A DNA stretch of 64,000 bases from Endozoicomonas sp. SCSIO W0465 (GTDB lineage Bacteria > Pseudomonadota > Gammaproteobacteria > Pseudomonadales > Endozoicomonadaceae), in the NCBI RefSeq assembly GCF_023716865.1, contig NZ_CP092417.1, positions 1,900,001-1,964,000 of the forward strand, read 5' to 3'. Position numbers and translations under genes: made by a program. Shown piece after piece: positions 31,518-40,840 of the stretch. Below the pieces are notes generated by a model. It had not been told where the DNA came from, ran no database searches, and saw nothing but the letters and a program-made list of their open reading frames with translations. The first letter of the stretch is position 1; each line of letters opens with the position of its first letter.

Positions 31518-32102
31518 TCACAGTTTAATCAGTCCGGTAAACCCCATAAACGCCATCGACATCAGCCCTGCGCTGATCATGCCAATGGCGGCGCCTCTGA
31601 AAGGTGTTGGTACATCGGCAGCGGCGATGCGCTCACGCATGGCAGAGAACAACACCAGCACCAGGGAAAAACCGGCTGCAGCACCAAAACCATAAGTGGC
31701 TGAATCCACCAGTGAACTGTCCATCCGGTTGGTGTTCAGCAGGGCAACCCCAAGTACCGCACAGTTTGTGGTGATCAGTGGCAGAAATACGCCCAGCACC
31801 TTGTGCAGCAGCGGGCTGGTTTTGCGCACCACCATTTCGTTGAATTGCACCACTACGGCAATCACCAGAATGAACGAGATGGTTTTCAGAAACTCCAGGT
31901 TCAGTGGCAACAGAATGTATTTATACGTTAAATAGCTGCAGATAGAGGCCAGTGTCAGCACAAAAGTGGTCGCCATTGACATACCCATGGCCGACTCCAG
32001 CTTGTTGGAAACGCCCATAAATGGACACAACCCAAGGAATTGGACCAGTACAAAGTTGTTGACCAGTATGGCGCTGACCAGAATCAGTATCAGTTCGCTC
32101 AT
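31518..32102 (-). CDS. rsxA: Rnf/Rsx electron transport complex subunit A
   Basis: A 194-residue membrane protein and the first gene of the rsxABCDGE cluster. The two half-motifs [21 protein letters not shown] and [15 protein letters not shown] carry the cysteines expected to bind the intramembrane [2Fe-2S] cluster with RsxE. Six hydrophobic helices are seen. In E. coli the complex keeps SoxR reduced; in other bacteria Rnf pumps ions. Both roles are possible here. Confidence 0.96.
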   Translation of the reverse strand: MSELILILVSAILVNNFVLVQFLGLCPFMGVSNKLESAMGMSMATTFVLTLASICSYLTYKYILLPLNLEFLKTISFILVIAVVVQFNEMVVRKTSPLLHKVLGVFLPLITTNCAVLGVALLNTNRMDSSLVDSATYGFGAAAGFSLVLVLFSAMRERIAAADVPTPFRGAAIGMISAGLMSMAFMGFTGLIKL

Positions 32103-32533
32103 TGGTTTCCCTGCTGCAGTACCTGGCTAATTAAAGATTAATTAGCCGGACGATCAAAAATGGTGTTGGATACCTGATGGAAGGCGTCAAGTATATATTT
32201 CTGAAAAAAGCAGATAAATGACATTTAAAGATACAAATCGAATAACGATAAGCCGGTTTGGGTGCTTTTTCCTAAAGACTCATTGAGTCATCATTGAACA
32301 GCCCTGACTCAGGAGGTGGGGATTATAACGCCACAACAGGCAGGATGCATGTAGTGATGCCTCTAATGACGCTGAAGGATACCGAATAAGAAACAACGTA
32401 TGCTGTTTTCTCATAAATAAGCTCTTTCAGATCAACTATCTTAATTATCTGCTTTTGTAATTCATACACACTTGGGTTCGCAGTACATCGGTGAACTGAA
32501 ATTCCCAGTATTTGTTCCTTCAGGAGTTCTGCC
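32103..32533. other. Divergent intergenic region upstream of rsxA
   Basis: 431 bp between the rsxA start (minus) and the dehydrogenase start (plus). AT-rich segments suitable for promoters are present, but no specific operator, RNA or repeat stands out. An apparent short frame at 32323-32601 overlaps the dehydrogenase start and has no family features, so I treat it as non-coding. Confidence 0.4.
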
Positions 32534-33256
32534 ATGAAAAAGCCATTGGTTGTTATTACCGGAGCCAGCTCTGGTATTGGTGAAGCTGTTGCCAGGGCCA
32601 TGAGTCAACTTGGCTATCCTCTGTTATTACTGGCCAGAAGGGTTGAGCGGCTGGAGGCTCTGGATCTTCCTGACGCACTGTGCCGGCGAGTGGATGTGAC
32701 GGATCGTGATGCCCTGAAGCTGGCCATCGAAGAAGCCGAGTCCCGCTACGGAGATACGGACTGTCTTATCAACAATGCCGGGCTAATGCAGCTGGGGCGT
32801 GCCGACGAACAGGATCCCGCCGAGTGGGATACCATGGTTGATGTGAATATCAAAGGGGTTCTGAATGGCATTTATGCCGTTGCCCGTCAGATGAAAGCCC
32901 GAAAAGGGGGAACCATCATCAATATCAGCTCAGTGGCGGGTATCAAGGGTTTTCCAAATCATATGGCCTATTGTGGCACCAAGTTTGCCGTGCATGGTTT
33001 GTCTGAAACGCTGAGAGAAGAGCTGGCTGACGACAGTGTAAGGGTAGTAACCATCGCCCCGGGAGCGGTAGAAACCGAGCTGCTGAGTCATACCACGTCC
33101 AGCGACATCATCGATGGCTATGAACAGTGGAAAGACGGCATGGGCGGTGTTATTACGGCAGAGGATATTGCCCGTTGTATTACCTTTGTATACCAGCAGC
33201 CGCAGAATGTCTGTATCCGTGAACTGGTAGTGACGGCTACCCGGCAAACCGCGTAG
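32534..33256 (+). CDS. Short-chain dehydrogenase/reductase (classical SDR)
   Basis: A 240-residue NAD(P)-dependent oxidoreductase of the classical SDR family. It shows the glycine motif TGASSGIG, LINNAG, the catalytic serine in INISSVAG, and Y-x3-K as YCGTK. The pair of arginines after strand 2 (LARRVERL) favours NADP(H). The substrate is not predictable. An AGGAG ribosome-binding site precedes the ATG. It lies upstream of a FAD oxidase gene on the same strand, 70 bp or so apart. Confidence 0.92.
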   Translation: MKKPLVVITGASSGIGEAVARAMSQLGYPLLLLARRVERLEALDLPDALCRRVDVTDRDALKLAIEEAESRYGDTDCLINNAGLMQLGRADEQDPAEWDTMVDVNIKGVLNGIYAVARQMKARKGGTIINISSVAGIKGFPNHMAYCGTKFAVHGLSETLREELADDSVRVVTIAPGAVETELLSHTTSSDIIDGYEQWKDGMGGVITAEDIARCITFVYQQPQNVCIRELVVTATRQTA

Positions 33257-33324
33257 GGGATTTTCAGATCGAAAACATCGTACTTTGATCTCATTATGGT
33301 AAGTTAATCCCACTGATCCAGTGT

Positions 33325-34596
33325 TTGAGGTATGTGGCCGTGGTGGGGAAAAGTGCAGTGGTTCTGGGAGCTGGAATGGTGGGGGTTTGTGTAGCGCTCC
33401 ATCTGCAGAAAAGTGGCTACCGGGTGACACTGGTTGACCGTAAAACGCCCGGGATGGAAGCCTCTTATGGCAATGCCGGGTTAATAAACCGTGGCTCTGT
33501 ATTCCCTCTGAGTTTATCGGATATCACCCATCATCTGTCCGGTGCCCTGTTAAAAAATCACCCCAATGTGCATGTTCATTTGAGTCAATTGCCACATTAC
33601 TGGCACTGGCTCTATTATCTGTTGATTGGAAACAGCCGATCCCGCTATGAAGCCTCTGTAAAAGGGCTGGACAGTCTTTTCCGGCACGCTGTTGCCGAGC
33701 ACAAGACGTTGCTGGCGATGTCTGGCGGTAAACAACAGTTGATGGAAAAAGGCTGGCTTCGGCTTTACCGGCAAGAGGCTTCCTTTCGGGCCGTCCAATA
33801 TCAGAGAGATTACTATGACCGGTTAGGCATTCGATATGATATTTTCGATCCGGAGGGTATTTCAGAGCTGGAACCGGCGATTACCTCTGGTTTCTGTAAA
33901 GGAGTTTTGATCCGGGATACGGCCTCGCTCGTTGATCCTTCCGGGGTCATTAATGGCTATGTAAACACTTTTCAATCCTCAGGTGGTCAGTTTTGCCAGG
34001 TATCTGCTGAAAATATCACCCGTGATAGTGACGGTTTCCTGATTGAGACCCATGGAGAAAATATTAGAGGTCATATCAGAGGTCATATAGTAGTACTTGC
34101 ACTGGGCTCATGGAGTGGCGAACTCTGTGAAAAGCTGGGCTATTCTTTTCCCATGGCTGCTGAGCGGGGGTATCATCAGCAATTTCAACCCTCGGACGCC
34201 TTTCAGCTGAGCAGACCAATTCATGATGTGGACGGTGGCTATGTTATGTCACCGATGAACAATGGGTTGAGACTGACGACAGGTATTGAGTTGTCAGCCC
34301 GCGACGCGCCGCCGGTTTCAAAGCAGCTTTATCAAGCCAGCCGTAATGCCCGTGAGGTTTTTTCGCTTGGCAATCCCGTGGGGGCGGTTTGGGTTGGCAG
34401 TCGGCCTTCCATGCCTGATGGGCTGCCGGTTATTGGCGAAGCTCCGAGGCACCCGGGGCTCTGGTTTGCATTTGGGCATGGTCATGCCGGTGTGGGTACG
34501 GGGGCTGTTACCGGGCGAGTGATTAGCGAACTTATCAGTAAAGCCAGACCTGTTATTGATGTATCTCCTTTCAGTCCGGTAAGGTTTGTTGGTTAA
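33325..34596 (+). CDS. FAD-dependent amino acid oxidase/dehydrogenase, DadA-like
   Basis: About 420 residues of the DAO fold. The Rossmann dinucleotide motif AVVLGAGMVGVCVALHL is at the N terminus, followed by VDRKTPGMEASYGNAGLIN (typical of D-amino acid dehydrogenases). The C-terminal FAD contact is WFAFGHGHAGVGTGAVTG. No ATG precedes the fold; candidate starts are TTG 33325, GTG 33334 or GTG 33340, and a GAGG at about 33327 favours one of the GTGs. DadA itself is one possible identity, but other DAO paralogues cannot be excluded. Confidence 0.85.
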   Translation: MRYVAVVGKSAVVLGAGMVGVCVALHLQKSGYRVTLVDRKTPGMEASYGNAGLINRGSVFPLSLSDITHHLSGALLKNHPNVHVHLSQLPHYWHWLYYLLIGNSRSRYEASVKGLDSLFRHAVAEHKTLLAMSGGKQQLMEKGWLRLYRQEASFRAVQYQRDYYDRLGIRYDIFDPEGISELEPAITSGFCKGVLIRDTASLVDPSGVINGYVNTFQSSGGQFCQVSAENITRDSDGFLIETHGENIRGHIRGHIVVLALGSWSGELCEKLGYSFPMAAERGYHQQFQPSDAFQLSRPIHDVDGGYVMSPMNNGLRLTTGIELSARDAPPVSKQLYQASRNAREVFSLGNPVGAVWVGSRPSMPDGLPVIGEAPRHPGLWFAFGHGHAGVGTGAVTGRVISELISKARPVIDVSPFSPVRFVG

Positions 34597-34618
34597 GCTG
34601 ATATATTTGGTGACTTGA

Positions 34619-35266
34619 ATGACTGATAAACAACATAAAGCCGATTCATTCACTCATACCGTTCTGAAATCAAGTGCATGCAACCGTTCTGATTTAAGAA
34701 CGGCTCTTCGCAAACGTCGCCGGGCATTGAGCGCTGACCAGCAAGTCAGCGCTGGTGAGAGGCTTTGTAATATTCTTAGCAGGCGGCCAGAGCTTACAGA
34801 CAGTCAGCACATTGCTGTTTATATAGCTAATGATGGCGAAATAAATCCAGAAGCTCTCCGTGATTTCCTCTGGAATTCGGGTAAACAATGTTATCTGCCG
34901 GTGGTTGCGCAAGGGGGCAGTATAGACCTTCTGTTTATTGAATACCTGCCTGACACTCCACTGGTTTTGAATCGTTTTGGCATCCCTGAGCCTTCTTTGC
35001 AGGAAGCAAGCCCCATTTCGCTGGAAAAACTTGACATTGTTTTTGTACCTTTAACCGGTTTTGATGAAACTGGTAGAAGACTTGGCATGGGAGGAGGGTT
35101 CTATGACAGAACATTTGCCTTTACCAGAACAGCAGACAAGCCAATACTGATTGGACTTGCCCATGAGTGCCAGAAAGTTGCATCGATACCTGTGGAGCAC
35201 TGGGATATAGCCATGTCGGGCATTGCAACGGATAGTCGCTATTACTCACTCATGTTAAGCACTTGA
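34619..35266 (+). CDS. 5-formyltetrahydrofolate cyclo-ligase
   Basis: A 215-residue protein converting 5-formyl-THF to 5,10-methenyl-THF with ATP. The N-terminal basic segment LRTALRKRRRALS and the phosphate-binding motif RRLGMGGGFYDRTFAF are diagnostic, as is the C-terminal HWDIAMSGIATD. The first 20 or so residues are extra relative to the family and the true start may be internal. In E. coli this gene follows 6S RNA; here it starts 22 bp after the FAD oxidase gene and no 6S RNA is visible in that gap. Confidence 0.92.
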   Translation: MTDKQHKADSFTHTVLKSSACNRSDLRTALRKRRRALSADQQVSAGERLCNILSRRPELTDSQHIAVYIANDGEINPEALRDFLWNSGKQCYLPVVAQGGSIDLLFIEYLPDTPLVLNRFGIPEPSLQEASPISLEKLDIVFVPLTGFDETGRRLGMGGGFYDRTFAFTRTADKPILIGLAHECQKVASIPVEHWDIAMSGIATDSRYYSLMLST

Positions 35267-35365
35267 AGAGATCTGCCATGATTTCAATCAGGCTGTAAAA
35301 GATGGCACAGGCCCTTACACTGTTTGCTGTGAAAATCTCTGAATTACTTCTGGCACAGTTTCTGA

Positions 35366-37492
35366 CTATCGATCTTTTTGCTGGAGTCGTGCATTCTCTT
35401 TTCTAAGCATTTCAAGCTCCTGCTCAAGATTAAATGCTTTTCTTAATAGTTGCAGATTGTCATTTAGCACTCCATGTAAAAGGGTTTCAGTTTGTCTTTG
35501 TTGATGTTCCAGGTTTGTCTGGCTCCTGTACAGATCAGCAATCTTTCTTTGTTCGTCTTGAAAAGTAAATCTTATCAGGTTCTCTACCAGTTGTTCTGTT
35601 TGACGACATTGTGCATTTTCTTTTCGAAGCATCTCAACCTCTTGTTCAAGATTAAATGCTTTTCTCGACAGATTAAAATTTTTGTTTAGTTCTCCATCTA
35701 ATAAGGTTTTATTCTGTATTAGTTGAAGTCTCAAGTCTGTACGACTCCTCTTTAGGTCACTAACCTGAATCTTCAAGTCAGTTATTAGTGGTTGATATTG
35801 GTCACCTATTGGCAAAATACCCTGTGTTGATCCCAGTGGTGAAGGATCTGACATCTCATCCACTACAGACGCTATCTCTCCGAGGCTCAGTTGTTGCAAG
35901 TTAAAGAGTGTGTCATCGTCTGAAGATGAAACATCTTCGATTTTAGGTTCTATTTTAGGTTCTATAGTGTCGCCTGAAGCAGAAGAAACCGCGTTATTCT
36001 GTACCTGTGCCTGTAGATGTTGACATGGTGTCCATTGAAAAATTTCCCGGGGCGGTACGGCCATCATCATAGGTAAGTACTCTGCCGGATACCGTTCTTC
36101 TTGTTTGAAAGTTTGTGGTTGGTACATGCAAGTAGCGGGAGGAGAGGGGGAATCTGGCAGCAGGGGATAGGTTTTTTCCTGTTTATTCTGCTCCGGAGGA
36201 CCTGGCACAAGGAAGGACGGGCATGGTGTAATAGGGGAATGGGTATCTATAGTTGATTCCAGCTCGTCCAATGGGTGTGCGCCAGTGTTTTTGAGCCGCT
36301 GGCTTTCATGGTATTGATACTCATCTTCAAGAAGTTGTGAAATAGACTCTGCAAACCAGCTCGGTTGGGAATGGTTGAGTGTTGAACACATGTCTTGTGG
36401 GTGTTGCCACATTTTCCGAGACATTGGAGAGGTATCCCGTTTATCGCTGCTTACAGATTCTTTACCATTGGGTATGGTGTTGGTTTGATTAGATAAAGGA
36501 TCTGTTGTTTTCACTCCTGTCGCTGAATTACAGTTTGACCGACTTTTTGTTTTTTTTAATCCCTGTTTTTTTGTGACAAATAATAAAAAATCCTGAAGCG
36601 TGGCACGCTCATTCCTTTTTTGATCGGTCGATCCATGAATAGCCTTTCTTAGATCAAGAATCAACTGGCGAATTTCACGACGACGGCCGCGTTCATAATG
36701 ATTTCTTCTTAAATGATTATCATCAATTCCAGTTATGGGTGTGTTTTTTGATCTATTTGTCTTTTCTGCGTTTGAGGAAGTATGGTTTTTCTGGGTGTTT
36801 TTTTTGACAATTCTAATACAAGCCGATAATAGTAATTTTTTAGAAGGTTTGTTGCCTATTGATGTTATGTCTCTGATAACATTTTCAATGTTGCTATACA
36901 GTTCTGTTATAACTTGCCTTCTTCTCTGTTCTTGGAAAGCCTTTATTTGTTTTTTTGATTTTTTGTTTTTTATTTGATTGGCTGGTGCACGATTTTTATT
37001 ATTTCTGTTTATAGTATGGTGCCGATGGGTTGATTTTTTTTTGCCCGGTTTGCCTTTGTCTTGTCGTTTTGTTTGTTGAGGTGTTGTTTTATTGGCAGGT
37101 TTTGATGCCAGCCCAGTAAGGTGATTATCTACCCTGTTGGGTATATTTTCTGAATGGGTAGCGTCTGTTTTTTTCTGCTTTATGCCAACAGATTGAGTCG
37201 TATCATCTGCTATGAGCCACTGGGCCTGCTGTTGACTATCTGCAGTATGGCGGGATGCATCATTGTGGTTGGGGGCAGTATGAATGGTTGAGGGTTTCAT
37301 TTCCTGTAATACTTTACCAACCGATTGCTGAACGCAGGTCCCCGAAAAAGGGTTGTTACGCTGTGTTTCTGAAATATACCTGGTTGGGGGAATGCTGGTG
37401 ACAATACACGCTGGCGGTCCCGCTTCCTGAGGGGATATTGGTAACTGCTCTAGCACCGGAGGGGGATAGGTTTTAGAGAAAATGCCATCCAT
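35366..37492 (-). CDS. Unknown 708-residue protein with two bHLH-like segments and duplicated coiled coils
   Basis: I recognise no bacterial family. Two segments match the eukaryotic basic helix-loop-helix pattern E-R-x-R-R-x2-I-x6-L-x3-I then a loop and S-K-x2-(I/L)-L-x3-I. The first (about 177-230) has EQRRRQVITELY at 188-199 and KPSKKLLLSACIRIV at 215-229. The second (about 262-308) has HYERGRRREIRQL at 265-277 and ERATLQDFLLFV at 295-306. Basic clusters at 149-182 look like nuclear localisation signals. Middle residues are Pro/Ser/Gln-rich. The C terminus holds a 49-residue coiled-coil repeat twice (579-627 and 653-701), each ending in KAFNLEQE(V/L)EMLRKENA. There is no signal peptide or membrane helix. 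The 5' half is markedly AT-rich compared with neighbours. A host-directed effector is inference; chance resemblance of basic low-complexity sequence is the main alternative. Confidence 0.75.
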   Translation of the reverse strand: MDGIFSKTYPPPVLEQLPISPQEAGPPACIVTSIPPTRYISETQRNNPFSGTCVQQSVGKVLQEMKPSTIHTAPNHNDASRHTADSQQQAQWLIADDTTQSVGIKQKKTDATHSENIPNRVDNHLTGLASKPANKTTPQQTKRQDKGKPGKKKSTHRHHTINRNNKNRAPANQIKNKKSKKQIKAFQEQRRRQVITELYSNIENVIRDITSIGNKPSKKLLLSACIRIVKKNTQKNHTSSNAEKTNRSKNTPITGIDDNHLRRNHYERGRRREIRQLILDLRKAIHGSTDQKRNERATLQDFLLFVTKKQGLKKTKSRSNCNSATGVKTTDPLSNQTNTIPNGKESVSSDKRDTSPMSRKMWQHPQDMCSTLNHSQPSWFAESISQLLEDEYQYHESQRLKNTGAHPLDELESTIDTHSPITPCPSFLVPGPPEQNKQEKTYPLLPDSPSPPATCMYQPQTFKQEERYPAEYLPMMMAVPPREIFQWTPCQHLQAQVQNNAVSSASGDTIEPKIEPKIEDVSSSDDDTLFNLQQLSLGEIASVVDEMSDPSPLGSTQGILPIGDQYQPLITDLKIQVSDLKRSRTDLRLQLIQNKTLLDGELNKNFNLSRKAFNLEQEVEMLRKENAQCRQTEQLVENLIRFTFQDEQRKIADLYRSQTNLEHQQRQTETLLHGVLNDNLQLLRKAFNLEQELEMLRKENARLQQKDR

Positions 37493-37745
37493 TTAATAAC
37501 CCTTATCAGCTTTTCATAGCCTGTTGTACGTAGGAAAATCGGGGGTGGTCAAATCAGCCGGTATTTAGTGTATATGCGTCTTGGAAATAACTTTACATAG
37601 ATTAAAAAATTTAGTCTTGTCTCTTTGAAACGATCACGAATGAAAGTAGTCTGAAATTGTATTAAAGGGTAATTTTTAATTATTCTTTTTATGCCCTTAT
37701 CAACAGAGTGAGTTATGCGCCAGCCAGCGCAGGGATGCCAGAACC

Positions 37746-39035
37746 ATGATTCACGAAAACCAGCTTAACCCCAGAGTAAAGTCTCTTGAACCATCTGCGA
37801 CGCTGAAAATCAATGAGCATAGCCAGCAGCTGATTAAAGAAGGGCGGGATATTATCCGCCTTGGGCTCGGTCAGTCGCCTTTTCCAGTCCCGGATAGTGT
37901 TGTCAACAGTCTGCAGAATCACGCCAATGAAAAAGACTATTTGCCCGTTCGGGGGCTTCAGGCGTTGCGCCAATCTGTGGCGGATTATTATCAGCGCAGG
38001 GATGGCCTTGAGATTGATGCCGATTCAGTGCTGATAGGCCCCGGTTCCAAAGAGTTATTGTTTAATATCCAGATGGCCTGTCAGGCCGAGCTGATAATAC
38101 CTGCCCCCAGCTGGGTGTCTTACGCTCCTCAGGCACTGATGCTTGGGCGCAATGTCCGCTACCTGGCAACTGCGATGGAGAATCAGTGGCAAATTTCTCC
38201 GCAGCAGCTGGAACAGTTGCCACCGCCCGGGGATGAGGCGCGATTGCTGTTACTCAATTACCCGTCAAACCCGACAGGTTCAAGCTACGATCCGGAGAAC
38301 CTGAAGGCCCTGGCTGATGTTGCCAGACGACAGAAAGTGATCATTATTGCGGATGAAATCTACGGTGAAACCCGTTTTTCCGGGCAACATCATTCAATGG
38401 CTGGCTTCTATCCTGAGGGAACCATTATCAGTAGTGGGCTCAGTAAATGGTGTGGAGCCGGAGGGTGGCGTCTGGGCACGATGATTTTCCCAAAGGCGCT
38501 GCGCGCCGTGCAGGATGCCATGGCGGTGATTGCCAGTGAAACGTTTACTTCAACCTGCGCTCCCATCCAGTATGCTGCCTGTACCGCTTTTTCAGAAAGT
38601 TCAGAGATCAATCGTTATCTTGAGCAAAGCCGACAGGTTCTGTCACTGATTGCCCGTTTTATGGTGGACTCCCTGAGAGGCATGGGCTTACAAATGGCTG
38701 ATCCGGTGGGTGGTTTTTATCTGTTTGTCAGCTTTGAGGGTTTCAGAGAGCAATTGATGGCCCGTGGCATCAAAACCTCGGATGATTTGTGCAATAACTT
38801 GCTATCAGATACCGGTATAGCCATGCTTCCCGGTAGTGATTTCGGTTTAATGGCAGATCAACTATTTGTCAGGATGGCGTTTGTCGACTTTGATGGGGGT
38901 AAGGCGCTTGGTGCGATGGCAGAAGGGCGGTATGAACCAGACGTTTTTGTCCGGCAGTATTGCCCCAAGCTGTATCAAGCATGCCAGCGCATAAAGCAAT
39001 GGCTGATGCGGTCGGGCAAAGACAATAAAGAATGA
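37746..39035 (+). CDS. PLP-dependent aminotransferase, class I/II
   Basis: A 429-residue fold type I aminotransferase of the aspartate-aminotransferase superfamily. It shows LGLGQSPFPVPD at the N terminus, the NYPSNPTG loop, ADEIYGE, and the PLP Schiff-base lysine in SSGLSKWCGAGGWRLG. The substrate-carboxylate arginine is in FVRMAFVD. The substrate is uncertain. It is followed 26 bp later by an M48 lipoprotein protease. The 253-bp region upstream (37493-37745) is AT-rich and holds the divergent promoters with the bHLH-like gene. Confidence 0.92.
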   Translation: MIHENQLNPRVKSLEPSATLKINEHSQQLIKEGRDIIRLGLGQSPFPVPDSVVNSLQNHANEKDYLPVRGLQALRQSVADYYQRRDGLEIDADSVLIGPGSKELLFNIQMACQAELIIPAPSWVSYAPQALMLGRNVRYLATAMENQWQISPQQLEQLPPPGDEARLLLLNYPSNPTGSSYDPENLKALADVARRQKVIIIADEIYGETRFSGQHHSMAGFYPEGTIISSGLSKWCGAGGWRLGTMIFPKALRAVQDAMAVIASETFTSTCAPIQYAACTAFSESSEINRYLEQSRQVLSLIARFMVDSLRGMGLQMADPVGGFYLFVSFEGFREQLMARGIKTSDDLCNNLLSDTGIAMLPGSDFGLMADQLFVRMAFVDFDGGKALGAMAEGRYEPDVFVRQYCPKLYQACQRIKQWLMRSGKDNKE

Positions 39036-39060
39036 CGTACTGAAGAAACAGGTAATAGGG

Positions 39061-39882
39061 ATGAAGCGGTTAAAAGCTCTGGGCATTAGCCTGTGTATTT
39101 TTCTGGCAGGGTGTCAGACGGTATCAACAACCAACTCAGGGACTATTGGTGTCCAGCGTGAGCAGAAGATGTTCTCTTTGCTCTCGGAAAGCCAGGTGAA
39201 TGCCATGTCTGCGGAGGCTTATCGGGAAGCACTGAATATCGCCCGGAAAAAAGAAGTGTTGAACCGGAAACCTGCCGACGTTAAACGCCTGCGTACCATT
39301 GCTGACCGTCTGGTGTCCCATGTGGGTGTGTTCAGGCCGGATGCCCGGAGCTGGAACTGGGAAGTTAACCTGATGACGGATAAACAACTCAATGCCTACT
39401 GTATGCCCGGGGGCAAGATTATGTTTTATACCGGCATTATTGACACCCTGAAGCTGACTGATGATGAGATCGCCGCCATTATGGGACACGAAATGGCCCA
39501 TGCGCTCAGGGAGCATGGCCGGGAGGCTATGTCTCAGGCGTATGCCGTGCAATTGGGACAGGATACCCTGGGGATTCTTCTGGGTGTCAGCCCTGAGATC
39601 ATAAGTGTGGGCAGTACCGTAGTAAATTATGCGCTTACCTTGCCTAATAGCCGTACCAATGAGGCCGAGGCTGACCTTATCGGTCTGGAGCTGATGGCCA
39701 GGGCTGGATACAACCCGAGGGCGGCGGTCAGCTTGTGGAAAAAGATGTCGGCGCAAAGTGACGGCAGCGTGCCGGAATTTATGAGCACACACCCGTCCCA
39801 CAATACCCGTATTAATGGGCTGAAAGCCAATATTGCGAAAGTGGATCACCTTTACCAGCAGGCAATCAGCAAAACCAATTAA
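39061..39882 (+). CDS. M48-family metalloprotease lipoprotein (LoiP/YcaL-like)
   Basis: A 273-residue lipoprotein with lipobox FLAGC after a short signal. The zinc protease motif HEMAHA (HExxH) lies near residue 143, and the third ligand in NEAEADLIGLELM. The C-terminal STHPSHNTRI is typical of periplasmic M48 peptidases involved in envelope quality control. It is probably anchored to the outer membrane inner leaflet, since residue +2 is Gln and not Asp. It is cotranscribed with the aminotransferase by proximity. Confidence 0.93.
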   Translation: MKRLKALGISLCIFLAGCQTVSTTNSGTIGVQREQKMFSLLSESQVNAMSAEAYREALNIARKKEVLNRKPADVKRLRTIADRLVSHVGVFRPDARSWNWEVNLMTDKQLNAYCMPGGKIMFYTGIIDTLKLTDDEIAAIMGHEMAHALREHGREAMSQAYAVQLGQDTLGILLGVSPEIISVGSTVVNYALTLPNSRTNEAEADLIGLELMARAGYNPRAAVSLWKKMSAQSDGSVPEFMSTHPSHNTRINGLKANIAKVDHLYQQAISKTN

Positions 39883-39921
39883 CCCTTGAGTGAAACTTGA
39901 ATAAAAAGCGGAGTCATTGAT

Positions 39922-40506
39922 ATGAATCTGTCGGCCACTGGCCTTAATCCAGCCTTTGATGTTGTTGTTGGCTCTAAGTCAAAAACAAAAGTTTGCGCAG
40001 TAGAAACAGCGTTTGCAAACTACAAGGTTAATCTGCTTGCGATCAACGCCCGGTCCGGAATCAGTAGCCAGCCAGTTGATAATGAGACATTTGCCGGAGC
40101 CAGCAACAGAATTGAAGATGCCAGGAAAAAACACCTGTCAACAGACCATAATGCTGACTTTTTGGTGGTAGCCATCGAAAATGGTATTTTTAATCAGGAA
40201 ATAAACGGTCAGGCAGTTTGGCTGGATAAAGCGGTGGTTATTGTCGAGACATCCGATGGAAAACGGTACGTTAAGGAAACATCACCGGTGCTATTGCCCG
40301 CTGAATGTGTCGCTATCGCCAGGCAAAGGGGGTTTGACAGTACAACGGTAGGGCAGGTGATGGCCGAAATAGACAGCACTGTTCAACATGATGATCCCCA
40401 CTCAAGTTTACCGCCTTTTAAATCCCGTCAAGAATATTTAGAAGAAACCTTGATTGATATTGTGAATGCCCTGGAACAGGAAAAAGTAATAGAAAAGGCT
40501 GAGTAA
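39922..40506 (+). CDS. yjjX: Inosine/xanthosine triphosphatase, YjjX (DUF84) family
   Basis: A 194-residue protein with the Maf/Ham1-like fold pattern of YjjX: VVVGSKSKTKVCAVETAF at the N terminus, SGISSQPVDNETFAGASNR, and LVVAIENGI. Family members hydrolyse non-canonical purine triphosphates (ITP, XTP) to clean the nucleotide pool. It begins 39 bp after the M48 gene on the same strand. Confidence 0.85.
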   Translation: MNLSATGLNPAFDVVVGSKSKTKVCAVETAFANYKVNLLAINARSGISSQPVDNETFAGASNRIEDARKKHLSTDHNADFLVVAIENGIFNQEINGQAVWLDKAVVIVETSDGKRYVKETSPVLLPAECVAIARQRGFDSTTVGQVMAEIDSTVQHDDPHSSLPPFKSRQEYLEETLIDIVNALEQEKVIEKAE

Positions 40507-40589
40507 AATCTATCGCTACAAAGTCACTGAATAGCCACTATCCCGTGAAAAGATGCACTTGTCTATATTGACCGGAAAGTTGTGATCTC

Positions 40590-40840
40590 CTAAACATCAG
40601 AGGCTTTTTTCGGGAGGTTGCAGAAACCTTCTGCAGGAACATCCAGGGCTGCATTGAATTTGCTGGACATGTTCTGGAAAGCAATCAGCCCTGTCAGTTC
40701 AATAATTGAGTCATGATCAAAATACTCTTTTACCCGCTTCATCAGCTCAGGAGTGACCTGTCGGTCGCTGTACGTCACTGCTTCTGTATATGCCAGGGCG
40801 ATGCGCTCCTGTTCGCAATCCTTAAACATTTGTTTTTTCA
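40590..40840 (-). pseudogene. C-terminal fragment of a carboxymuconolactone decarboxylase/AhpD-type protein
   Basis: The minus-strand frame encodes ERIALAYTEAV, then LIAFQNMSSKFNAALDVPAEGFC. This closely resembles the C-terminal half of AhpD-like carboxymuconolactone decarboxylase proteins. The catalytic half, with its CxxC, is absent. Upstream the frame merges into the 3' end of the neighbouring repeat-protein gene and loses similarity. It looks like a decayed remnant. The exact start of the fragment is uncertain. Confidence 0.6.

Noticed and set aside
32323..32601. 92-codon minus-strand frame upstream of rsxA
   Set aside because: It overlaps the start of the dehydrogenase on the other strand and shows no conserved pattern.
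34597..34618. 6S RNA expected before the 5-formyltetrahydrofolate cyclo-ligase gene
   Set aside because: The gap is only 22 bp, too short for the RNA.
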